Positions 1 through 5,458 of a stretch of DNA of 6,065 nt are shown here, piece by piece. Made by a program: the position numbers and the translations under genes. Source of the DNA: Phenylobacterium sp. CCH9-H3. GTDB lineage: Bacteria; Pseudomonadota; Alphaproteobacteria; Caulobacterales; Caulobacteraceae. The DNA lies in NCBI RefSeq assembly GCF_001557235.1, contig NZ_LSJI01000017.1, positions 1 through 6,065 of the forward strand. Reading direction: 5' to 3'. Every line of letters starts with the position of its first letter. Position 1 is the stretch's first letter. A model generated the notes under the pieces. That model had not been told where the DNA came from. It did no database searches and was given only the letters and a program-made list of their open reading frames with translations.

Positions 1-837
1 CCGCTGCCCCTGCCCGGCCAGCTCAAGCCGCTGGCGGCCCCGTCCGCCCCGCACCCCGCCGCGACGGCTGCGGCCCCGCAGGACCGCGTCCGGACCGCCA
101 ACGCCGCGGCGCGCATCCAGCCCGCGCGTGACGGCTTCATCAACGCGATGCAGCGCTATCCCTTCAGCGAAGGCGCGCTCTACCAGGTCTATGCGGCGCC
201 GGGCCAGGTGACCGACATCGCGCTCGAGCCCGGCGAACAGCTTGTGGGCGCCGGGCCGGTGGCGGCCGGCGACACGGCACGCTGGATCATCGGCGACACC
301 GAGAGCGGCGTGGGCGACGCCAAGCGCGCGCATATCCTGGTCAAGCCGACGCTGAGCGGCCTGGCGACCAACATGGTCATCAACACCGACCGGCGGACCT
401 ATCACCTGGAGCTTCACGCCACGGCCACGACCTACATGGCCGAGGTCTCCTGGAGCTATCCGCAGGACGCCCTGATCGCCCTTCGCGGCCGGGCCGCCGA
501 GGCGGTCGCGGCCGCCCCCGTCGCGACCGGCCTCGACATCGCAGCCCTGCGCTTCGGTTATCGCATCGACGGCGACAATCCGCCCTGGCGGCCCCTGCGC
601 GCCTTCGATGACGGTCGCCAGGTGTTCATCGAATTCCCGCCGGGCGTCGGCCAGGGCGAGATGCCGCCGCTCTTCGTCCTGGGCGCCGGCGGCGCGGGCG
701 AGCTGGTGAACTACCGCGTCTTGGGCCGGCACATGATCGTCGATCGCCTCTTCGCCGTCGCCGAGCTCCGCCTGGGCGACAAGCGCGACGCCAAGCGCGT
801 GCGCATCGTGCGCGCCGATCCAGACGTGCGGCGATGA
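1..837 (+). CDS. trbG: P-type conjugative transfer protein TrbG (VirB9/CagX family), 5'-partial
   Basis: The reading frame is open from base 1, so the true start and the signal peptide lie outside the window; an internal ATG at 148 is in frame but is not the start. The visible part begins with a Pro/Ala-rich linker and continues into a VirB9/TrbG fold: GEQLVGAGP and ARWIIGDTESG, then HILVKPTLSGLATNMVI and RRTYHLELHA, are typical of the N-terminal beta domain. The C-terminal lobe runs through FIEFPPGVG, then NYRVLGRHMIVDRLF and a final AELRLG-like strand. In the family, this periplasmic protein joins VirB10/TrbI and a VirB7-type lipoprotein in the outer-membrane core complex of the conjugation channel. 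The stop overlaps the TrbI start (ATGA, 834-837), indicating translational coupling in the trb operon. Family assignment is strong; the N-terminus is not visible. Confidence 0.93.
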   Translation, partial: PLPLPGQLKPLAAPSAPHPAATAAAPQDRVRTANAAARIQPARDGFINAMQRYPFSEGALYQVYAAPGQVTDIALEPGEQLVGAGPVAAGDTARWIIGDTESGVGDAKRAHILVKPTLSGLATNMVINTDRRTYHLELHATATTYMAEVSWSYPQDALIALRGRAAEAVAAAPVATGLDIAALRFGYRIDGDNPPWRPLRAFDDGRQVFIEFPPGVGQGEMPPLFVLGAGGAGELVNYRVLGRHMIVDRLFAVAELRLGDKRDAKRVRIVRADPDVRR

Positions 838-2036
838 GCAGCCAGGCTCCCGACGGTCCCGGCGGCGTGGACCGCGCCGCCTTTCGCCTGCGCGCCGATC
901 CGCCCCGGGTCACCCGCCTCTCGCGGAAAGTCCTGGCCGCCCTGGCCGCGGTGGCCGCCGCCGGTGTCGGCGGCGCCGTGATCGTCGCCCTCCAGGCCCA
1001 CCACGGCCCCAAACCCGCCGCCGAGCTCTTCAACACCGGGACCAAGGCGACCGCCGAGGCCTTGGCGGGCGCGCCAAAGGACTATTCCCAGGTCCCGAAG
1101 CTCGGGCCCCCACTGCCGGGAGACCTCGGCCGCCCCATCCTGAGCGCGACCGCCCGTGGGGCGGAGGTCACGCCGCCGCCGATAGGGGCCGCCGCCGCGG
1201 CCGATCCGGCCGCGGACCGTGCGCGCCAGGCGCGCGAGGCCGCCCGGGCGAGCCGCTTGTTCGTCTCGTCCGGCCCCGCCGGCGCGGGGACGGCGCCATC
1301 CGCCGCACCGCCCGCGACGCTCCTGGGCCCGCCGGCCGCGGTTACGGGCGAACCTGCGCCCCAGGGCGCCGCGCCGGCGACCGGCCAGGCCGCCAAGCGC
1401 GCCTTCCTCGCCGGCGCCGGCGCGCCTACGGCGACCACGGCGTCGGGACGGCTGGCGGCGCCCGCCTCGCCCTATGTGCTGCAGGCCGGCAGTGTGATCC
1501 CCGCGGCCCTGATCACCGGCCTGCGCTCGGACCTGCCGGGCCAAATCACCGCCCAAGTGACTGAGAACGTCTATGACAGCCTGACCGGCCGGCGGCTGCT
1601 GATCCCGCAGGGCGCGCGCCTCGTCGGCGAATACGATTCCGACATCTCCTTCGGCCAGAGCCGCGCCCTCCTCGTCTGGACGCGCCTGATCCTGCCCAGC
1701 GGGGCCTCCATCAGCCTGGACCGGGAGCCCGGCGCGGATCCGCAAGGCTTCACCGGCCTCGAGGATCAGGTCGATCAGCATTGGGGCCGCCTCACACGCG
1801 CAACCCTCATCTCCGCCCACCTGGGCGTCGGCGCTGAACTTGGCGCCGGCAATGACAGCGACCTCGTCCGCGCCCTGCGTCAGGGAACCCAGGACACCCT
1901 GAACCAGGCCGGCCAGGCCGTGGTGCGACGCGAACTGGAGGTTCAGCCGACGCTTTCGATCCGCCCCGGCCACCCGGTCCGGGTGATCGTCACCCGCGAC
2001 CTCATCCTCGACCCCGCGCCTCAGGAGATGCGCTGA
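834..2036 (+). CDS. trbI: Conjugal transfer protein TrbI (VirB10 family)
   Basis: A complete 400-residue protein with the classic VirB10/TrbI layout. It has a short basic cytoplasmic N-terminus (residues 1-32), one transmembrane helix at about 33-54 rich in Ala/Val/Gly, and a long Pro/Ala-rich periplasmic linker (about 60-210). The conserved C-terminal domain at about 213-395 carries YVLQAGSVIPAALITG, then LPGQITAQVTENVYDS, LLIPQGARLVGEYDS and ALLVWTRLILPSG. In this family the protein spans from inner to outer membrane and links the energising ATPases to the outer-membrane pore of the type IV secretion channel. The ATG at 834 overlaps the TrbG stop by four bases and lacks a strong Shine-Dalgarno sequence, so it is probably coupled to TrbG translation. 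The stop overlaps the next start by one base (TGATG). A long antisense reading frame across this gene is a by-product of high GC. Confidence 0.96.
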   Translation: MSSQAPDGPGGVDRAAFRLRADPPRVTRLSRKVLAALAAVAAAGVGGAVIVALQAHHGPKPAAELFNTGTKATAEALAGAPKDYSQVPKLGPPLPGDLGRPILSATARGAEVTPPPIGAAAAADPAADRARQAREAARASRLFVSSGPAGAGTAPSAAPPATLLGPPAAVTGEPAPQGAAPATGQAAKRAFLAGAGAPTATTASGRLAAPASPYVLQAGSVIPAALITGLRSDLPGQITAQVTENVYDSLTGRRLLIPQGARLVGEYDSDISFGQSRALLVWTRLILPSGASISLDREPGADPQGFTGLEDQVDQHWGRLTRATLISAHLGVGAELGAGNDSDLVRALRQGTQDTLNQAGQAVVRRELEVQPTLSIRPGHPVRVIVTRDLILDPAPQEMR

Positions 2037-2278
2037 TGGCCAAACTGAAGCTCGGCCCCCTGGCCGACGACCGCCCCGTCCGCCTCACCCTCGACCTGCC
2101 CGCGTCCATCCACCGTCTGCTTGTCGCCTATGCCGCGGCGCTGGCGCACGAGACCGGCCAGCCGATCGGCGAGCCGGCCAAGCTCATCGTGCCGATGATC
2201 GAGCGCTTCATGGCGACGGATCGCGGCTTTGCGCGCGCTCAGCGCGAGGCGCCGACGGATAAGGCGGCTGGCCGCTGA
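2036..2278 (+). CDS. DUF2274 domain protein, small trb-operon tail protein
   Basis: An 80-residue protein that begins MAKLKLGPL and continues with VRLTLDLPASIHRLLVAYA, then GEPAKLIVPMIERFMATDR. This matches the small DUF2274 family, which is commonly encoded directly after trbI in alphaproteobacterial integrative elements. The pattern of one beta strand (VRLTLDLP) followed by two helices resembles a ribbon-helix-helix DNA-binding fold, but that is inference; the function of the family is not established. The start is well supported: AGGAG at 2023-2027 sits 8 nt before the ATG, and the start shares a base with the TrbI stop. It is the last gene of the rightward operon, and its 3' end overlaps the convergent LysR gene by 71 bp. 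Confidence 0.85.
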   Translation: MAKLKLGPLADDRPVRLTLDLPASIHRLLVAYAAALAHETGQPIGEPAKLIVPMIERFMATDRGFARAQREAPTDKAAGR

Positions 2279-3224
2279 GCTCCAGGGCGAGCCTCAGCGC
2301 CCGGCGCAGGGCCAGCTTCTCGTTGCGCGGCGACCAGACCGCCCCAAAGCCGATCTCGGCGTCGGCGATGGGTCGACAGACCAGGCCCGGCGGAAGCCCG
2401 CCGGCCTGGGAGCCGCCCAGGACGACGAGGCCCTGCCCCAGGGCGGCGAGCCGCAGCAGGGTCTCGAGCGAGGCCGCATGCGCCGGCTGGCCGCCGCCGA
2501 GGTCCGGGCGGACCCGGCCGGCGAGCCGCGCCGCGATCTCGCGGCCGAAGGGATCGTTCGCCAACTGCAAGGACTCGCCCGCCAGGTCCGGCCAGATTAG
2601 CGCGGCCCTGGCGGCCAGCGCATGGTCCAGCCGCATCGCGACGACCAGGGCTTCCCGCCACAAGGGTTGCACCGCCAGGCCGCGCGGACCGGCGCCCTCG
2701 GGGAGGAAGGCGACGTCGAGCCTGCGGGTCGCCAGCGCGGCGCGGTGGGCCTCCGGCGCCTCTTCGCGCAACACGAAGGCGCTGGGGGTCCTTTGGGCGA
2801 CCAGCCGGGCAAGCAGCGTCTCGAGGAAACCTTGGCCCAGGGGCTGGATCACGCCGATGCGCAGCACCGCGCGCTCCGCGCGTCCGGCCGTCTCGACCGC
2901 GTCGGCGGCCTCCGCCAGGTGCTCGACGGCCTGGCGCGCCCGCGCCAGGAATTGCCCGCCGGCGCGGGTGAGATGCACGCCCGCGGCGTCGCGCTCGAAG
3001 ATCGCCGCGCCCAGGCGATCCTCCAGCTCGCGGATCCTGCGGCTGACCGTCGACTGCTGGATGTTGAGGACGGCGGCCGCACGCCGGAAACTGCCCTGCT
3101 CGGCCGCGCTCAGCACATAGCGCAGCTGGTTGAGTTTGAGGCCATGCGGCACCGCCGCGGCATGCCCTGTGGTGCGCCGGCCGAACGGATCAGAGCCTTG
3201 GTGCGCGATCGATCCCAGGATCAT
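2208..3224 (-). CDS. LysR-family transcriptional regulator
   Basis: The protein is 338 residues if started at ATG 3224. An N-terminal winged helix-turn-helix lies at about residues 30-85 (LNQLRYVLSAAEQGSFRRAA, then QQSTVSRRIRELEDRLG and FERDAAGVHLTRAG). It is followed by a linker helix and a LysR substrate-binding domain from about residue 118 (AVLRIGVIQPL, LDVAFLPEG, LVVAMRLDHALA, RLAALGQGLVVLGG). The frame stays open up to 3389, but that extension crosses an AT-rich control region and gives residues atypical of the family. ATG 3224 has GGGAG very close upstream; GTG 3152 would give 314 residues, closer to the usual family length of about 300, so the start remains uncertain. Family members bind a small effector and activate or repress nearby promoters. 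Its position, convergent to the trb operon and divergent from the toxin-antitoxin unit, suggests control of transfer genes or its own promoter; the effector is unknown. Confidence 0.9.
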   Translation of the reverse strand: MILGSIAHQGSDPFGRRTTGHAAAVPHGLKLNQLRYVLSAAEQGSFRRAAAVLNIQQSTVSRRIRELEDRLGAAIFERDAAGVHLTRAGGQFLARARQAVEHLAEAADAVETAGRAERAVLRIGVIQPLGQGFLETLLARLVAQRTPSAFVLREEAPEAHRAALATRRLDVAFLPEGAGPRGLAVQPLWREALVVAMRLDHALAARAALIWPDLAGESLQLANDPFGREIAARLAGRVRPDLGGGQPAHAASLETLLRLAALGQGLVVLGGSQAGGLPPGLVCRPIADAEIGFGAVWSPRNEKLALRRALRLALELSGQPPYPSAPRAERAQSRDPSP

Positions 3225-3291
3225 CGCTCCCACGCCGCGCGGCCCTTGAGGCCGTGCCGTGAAGCACACTGCAGGATCGGCCGCGAAGGCC

Positions 3292-3319
3292 AGGATATAG
3301 TTGGAATATTTGCTCTGAA
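3292..3319 (-). promoter_or_regulatory. Candidate leftward promoter for the LysR gene
   Basis: Read on the minus strand, TTCAGA (3319-3314) and TATCCT (3297-3292) are separated by 16 nt and each match four of six sigma-70 consensus positions. They lie in a short AT-rich island of an otherwise GC-rich region, about 70 bp upstream of ATG 3224. Two GAATAT copies at 3304-3309 and 3317-3322 fall within or next to it, and GATAT (3294-3298) with ATATC (3319-3323) forms an inverted repeat, which could be a LysR-type binding site. The match is weak and is supported mainly by position. Confidence 0.27.
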
Positions 3320-3380
3320 TATCGAAGCTTAGGACCGTAATCTCACGGCATCGAGGGCGCGATCCATCCTGGCGAAGGGC

Positions 3381-3409
3381 TTGAAGCACACGGTGGATTA
3401 CCGTACATT
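3381..3409 (+). promoter_or_regulatory. Candidate sigma-70-type promoter of the toxin-antitoxin operon
   Basis: TTGAAG (3381-3386) and TACATT (3404-3409) are separated by exactly 17 nt, and each matches four of six consensus positions. Transcription would start near 3415-3418, leaving only a very short leader before the AGAGGA Shine-Dalgarno sequence (3419-3424) and the antitoxin ATG at 3431. Position, spacing and the palindrome in the spacer all support it. Confidence 0.5.
3390..3404. promoter_or_regulatory. Candidate operator for the DUF1778 antitoxin (inverted repeat)
   Basis: ACGGT (3390-3394) and ACCGT (3400-3404) form a perfect 5-bp inverted repeat with a 5-bp spacer. It lies between the putative -35 and -10 boxes and overlaps the first base of the -10. 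Ribbon-helix-helix antitoxins typically bind such short inverted repeats at their own promoter and repress it together with the toxin, so autoregulation is the natural reading. The arms are short, so chance occurrence is possible. Confidence 0.4.
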
Positions 3410-3430
3410 GAGATCAAAAGAGGACACACC

Positions 3431-3715
3431 ATGGCCGCCCCTCGCCCCGCCGCGTCGCACGAGCTCAAGAAGGAGCGCATCGAATTGCGCGTCGCGCCCT
3501 CGGCCAAGGCGCTGATCCAGCGCGCCTCGGCGGTGAGCGGCCTGACCGCTGGCGACCTCGCCTATGAAGGCGCCCGCCGGGTTCTCGACGAGCATGAGCG
3601 CATGCTCCTGACCGGCGCCGACCGCGACGCCTTCCTCGAGGCGGTCCGCAAGCCGCCGCAACCCGCCGATCGCCTCGTCCAGGCCCTTCGTCGGCATCGC
3701 GACCAGGTGCGCTGA
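3431..3715 (+). CDS. DUF1778 (TacA-like) ribbon-helix-helix antitoxin
   Basis: A 94-residue protein. After a short disordered head, KKERIELRVAPSAKALIQRA (about residues 14-33) forms the beta strand and first helix of a ribbon-helix-helix dimer. SGLTAGDLAYEGARRVLDEH (about 36-55) is the second helix region, diagnostic of DUF1778. The acidic/basic C-terminal tail, about residues 60-94 (LTGADRDAFLEAV, then ADRLVQALRRH), is the part that in TacA-type antitoxins wraps around and blocks the acetyltransferase toxin. The start ATG follows AGAGGA with a 6-nt gap. The GNAT toxin begins three bases after its stop, in the same reading frame. It likely represses its own promoter through the inverted repeat upstream. 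The family call is strong; the exact partner contacts are inferred. Confidence 0.93.
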   Translation: MAAPRPAASHELKKERIELRVAPSAKALIQRASAVSGLTAGDLAYEGARRVLDEHERMLLTGADRDAFLEAVRKPPQPADRLVQALRRHRDQVR

Positions 3716-3718
3716 GGC

Positions 3719-4261
3719 TTGTCCATCATCATCACGCCGCTCGACACGGCCCATGACCGCAAGACTTTCGCCTGCGGCCAGGCCGAACTCGACGACTGGT
3801 TCAAGCGCCGCGCGGGCCAGGACGAGCGGCGCAACCTCGCCCGGGTCTTCGTCGCCGTCGACCCGGCCCTGGGGGTGGTGGGCTTCTACAGCCTGAGCGC
3901 CTTCACCCTGGCGCTCGAGGATCTGCCCGACGACCTCGCCGGCAAGCTGCCCCGCTACGACGCCATTCCGGCCGCCCTGGTCGGCCGCCTGGCCCGCGAT
4001 CTGCGCGTCCGCGGCCAGGGCGTGGGAGAACTGTTGCTGGCCGACGCCGTCCAGCGGATCCTCGGCGTCGGCGAAAACCTGGCGGTGTTCGCCATCCTGG
4101 TCGACGCCAAGGATGACGCCGCGGTCGCCTTCTATGAATTCTTCGGCTTCCGGCCCTTCCCGTCACGGCCAAATCGGCTTTTCCTGCTCAGCTCGACCGC
4201 GGCGGCGGCGGTCGCCCATCTTGCCAATGACGGCGAACCCACAGGCGATCCGCGCGGATGA
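3719..4261 (+). CDS. GNAT-family acetyltransferase toxin (TacT/AtaT-like)
   Basis: A 180-residue protein with the layout of the GNAT toxins that pair with DUF1778. It has an N-terminal ITPLDTAHDRKTFACGQAEL-like segment with the family's cysteine-glycine turn, an LARVFVAVD strand, GVVGFYSLSAF, and the acetyl-CoA pyrophosphate-binding loop R98-G-Q-G-V-G103 preceded by LARDLRV. Y139 in AFYEFFGF is the expected catalytic tyrosine. Known relatives acetylate the amino group of aminoacyl-tRNA and so block translation; this activity is inferred here. The start must be TTG 3719: the antitoxin stop TGA 3713-3715 is in the same frame, and no ATG or GTG follows in the N-terminal part. GAGG (3714-3717) is only one base away, so initiation probably depends on ribosomes terminating at the antitoxin. 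An Ala-rich tail (about 158-180) goes beyond the usual domain end and overlaps the next gene by ATGA. Confidence 0.93.
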   Translation: MSIIITPLDTAHDRKTFACGQAELDDWFKRRAGQDERRNLARVFVAVDPALGVVGFYSLSAFTLALEDLPDDLAGKLPRYDAIPAALVGRLARDLRVRGQGVGELLLADAVQRILGVGENLAVFAILVDAKDDAAVAFYEFFGFRPFPSRPNRLFLLSSTAAAAVAHLANDGEPTGDPRG

Positions 4262-5181
4262 AGAAGCGGCTCGATCATCTTCCGGCCGGCAAGCGCCATG
4301 AACTGAAGTTCGTGGTCGAGGTCGTGCGCGAGGGGTTCGCCGCCGCGGTCGCGCACCGGACCGCGCCGCGGCTCCGCGAAGGCAAGATCCTCAAGATCAT
4401 CCTCTTCGGCTCCTACGCCCGCGGCGATTGGGTCGAGGACCCGGTGGGCCGGTACTTCTCGGACTACGACCTCCTGGTCGTCGTCAGCCATGAGGATCTG
4501 GCCGATCCCGGCGAATTCTGGGCCGAGACCGAGGAACGTCTTCTCTCCGAACTGGCCTCGGGCGAGCGGCTGCGCACGCCGGTCAGCCTGATCATTCACA
4601 GCCTCGACGACGTGAACGAGAAGCTGAAGCTCGGCCGCTACTTCTTCATGGACATCCTGCGCGAAGGGATTTCGCTCTTCGAGGAGCCGGATCATCCGTT
4701 TGTGAATCCGGAACCGCTGGTGCCGGCGGCGGCGCTGAAGGAGGCGCGGGAGTATTTCGAAGAGTGGTTTGAGAGCGCTGGCAACGCACTCATGGGTGCA
4801 AGGTTCTATATCGAGAACAACAAGCCGAAGGACGCCGCGTTCCTTTTGCATCAGACGGTGGAGCGCTTGTACCATTGCCTGTTGCTGGTCCTCACGCTCT
4901 ACAGCCCGAAGACCCACAGCCTGAATCGCCTACGCGCACTTGCCGAAGGCATGGACGGGCGGCTGAAGGACATCTGGCCATCGACCACCAAGTCCGAGCG
5001 CCGCTGCTACGAACTGATCCGCGCGGCCTACGTGAAGGCCCGCTACTCGCGCCACTACAAGATCAGCGCCGAAGAACTGGCTTGGCTGGGCGAACGCATC
5101 GGCATGCTTCAGGATGTCGTGAGGACCCTCTGCGCTGAACGCCTTGATGCTCTAGCGCGAGAGGCCGGCGAGAGCACCTGA
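4258..5181 (+). CDS. Fused MNT nucleotidyltransferase-HEPN domain protein
   Basis: A 307-residue two-domain protein. The N-terminal minimal nucleotidyltransferase (about 20-145) carries the signature GSYARGDW (51-58) and a metal-binding SDYDLLV (68-74, Asp69 and Asp71). The gap between the two motifs is longer than usual (VEDPVGRYF inserted), and a third catalytic Asp is not obvious around VSLIIHS (109-115). The C-terminal HEPN four-helix domain (about 160-295) shows AAFLLHQTVERLYHCLLLVL, then KTHSLNRL, and AYVKARYSRHYKI (258-270). Separate MntA/HepT pairs work as toxin and AMP-transferring antitoxin, the HEPN partner being an RNase with an RX4-6HXY motif. Here the nearest match is R262-x3-H266-Y267, so nuclease activity is uncertain. 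The start overlaps the GNAT toxin stop by ATGA, indicating one operon. The second half uses noticeably more A/T-ending and rare codons than the first. Confidence 0.9.
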   Translation: MKKRLDHLPAGKRHELKFVVEVVREGFAAAVAHRTAPRLREGKILKIILFGSYARGDWVEDPVGRYFSDYDLLVVVSHEDLADPGEFWAETEERLLSELASGERLRTPVSLIIHSLDDVNEKLKLGRYFFMDILREGISLFEEPDHPFVNPEPLVPAAALKEAREYFEEWFESAGNALMGARFYIENNKPKDAAFLLHQTVERLYHCLLLVLTLYSPKTHSLNRLRALAEGMDGRLKDIWPSTTKSERRCYELIRAAYVKARYSRHYKISAEELAWLGERIGMLQDVVRTLCAERLDALAREAGEST

Positions 5182-5184
5182 AGC

Positions 5185-5217
5185 CGGGGAGGTAGAAAGA
5201 TCGCGCGATGATCCCCG
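5185..5217. repeat. Inverted repeat just after the MNT-HEPN gene
   Basis: CGGGGA (5185-5190) pairs with TCCCCG (5212-5217), enclosing a 21-base loop that contains the palindrome ATCGCGCGAT (5200-5209). It begins four bases after the MNT-HEPN stop and could protect or end the operon transcript. There is no T-run, so it is not a standard intrinsic terminator. Confidence 0.3.
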
Positions 5218-5278
5218 CGGGTTCTATAGCCGAAGCTCCTGGACATGCCCGCAGGCTCCCCCGACCGATAGACGGTAG

Positions 5279-5298
5279 CCCAGGACGGCGCTCCTGGG
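5279..5298. repeat. 7-bp stem-loop overlapping the Shine-Dalgarno sequence of a small ORF
   Basis: CCCAGGA (5279-5285) and TCCTGGG (5292-5298) form a perfect 7-bp stem with a 6-base loop. Its 3' arm overlaps the GGAGGG ribosome-binding sequence (5297-5302) of the 31-codon ORF that starts at 5309. No T-run follows, so a terminator role is unlikely; it could hinder ribosome access. Confidence 0.35.
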
Positions 5299-5308
5299 AG
5301 GGACCAAG

Positions 5309-5404
5309 ATGCGCCAGGTGCGGAAGTTCACCCCGCTCCAGGAACCGGACATTCCTCCAGAGCCACTGCTTGGTGTGCTGGACACGCATGGCGGTCGTAC
5401 TTGA
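5309..5404 (+). CDS. Possible 31-residue small protein, unknown function
   Basis: The ATG at 5309 is preceded by GGAGGG (5297-5302) with a 6-nt gap, a good ribosome-binding site, and the frame runs 31 codons to TGA. The peptide starts MRQVRKFTPLQ and contains a Pro/Glu-rich middle (EPDIPPEPLL) and the end GVLDTHGGRT. It has no membrane segment or motif I recognise. It lies in the 277-bp stretch between the MNT-HEPN gene and the leader of the exonuclease gene, with no other convincing gene there. It may be a small real gene, a leader ORF or a remnant of a disrupted gene. The support is the ribosome-binding site only, so confidence is low. Confidence 0.25.
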   Translation: MRQVRKFTPLQEPDIPPEPLLGVLDTHGGRT

Positions 5405-5414
5405 ACTTTGGCAC

Positions 5415-5436
5415 CCTCCTTACCTTGGTCAGGAGG
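5415..5436 (+). promoter_or_regulatory. Hairpin pairing the leader-ORF Shine-Dalgarno sequence
   Basis: CCTCCT (5415-5420) is exactly complementary to AGGAGG (5431-5436), with a 10-base loop whose inner bases ACC and GGT could add pairs. AGGAGG is a perfect Shine-Dalgarno sequence four bases before the ATG at 5441. The hairpin would therefore hide the ribosome-binding site of the leader ORF and, through coupling, limit exonuclease translation. The structure is read from sequence only. Confidence 0.4.
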
Positions 5437-5440
5437 CGCC

Positions 5441-5458
5441 ATGCGCAACGAGACATAA
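5441..5458 (+). CDS. Five-codon leader ORF abutting the exonuclease start
   Basis: ATG at 5441 follows a perfect AGGAGG with a 4-nt gap and encodes MRNET before TAA (5456-5458). The next three bases are the ATG of the exonuclease gene, in the same frame (TAAATG). The exonuclease ATG has no good ribosome-binding site of its own; AGGAGG is 22 nt away. Ribosomes would therefore load at the leader and restart. The alternative is that TAA is a recent nonsense change in a formerly longer N-terminus. Confidence 0.45.
   Translation: MRNET

Noticed and set aside
711..1973. 420-codon open frame antisense to trbI
   Set aside because: High-GC shadow: low-complexity Gly/Arg-rich protein opposite a clear TrbI with full family motifs.
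2323..3332. Rightward open frames of 265 and 236 codons across the LysR gene
   Set aside because: Arg/Ser/Ala-rich translations without domain features; the opposite strand encodes a convincing LysR protein.
3225..3389. N-terminal extension of the LysR protein to ATG 3389
   Set aside because: It would encode residues across the AT-rich control region and the toxin-antitoxin promoter and make the protein 393 residues, well above the usual family length.
4132..4917. 261-codon leftward frame opposite the MNT-HEPN gene
   Set aside because: The plus strand shows clear MNT and HEPN motifs in an operon-like position; the antisense product has no recognisable family.
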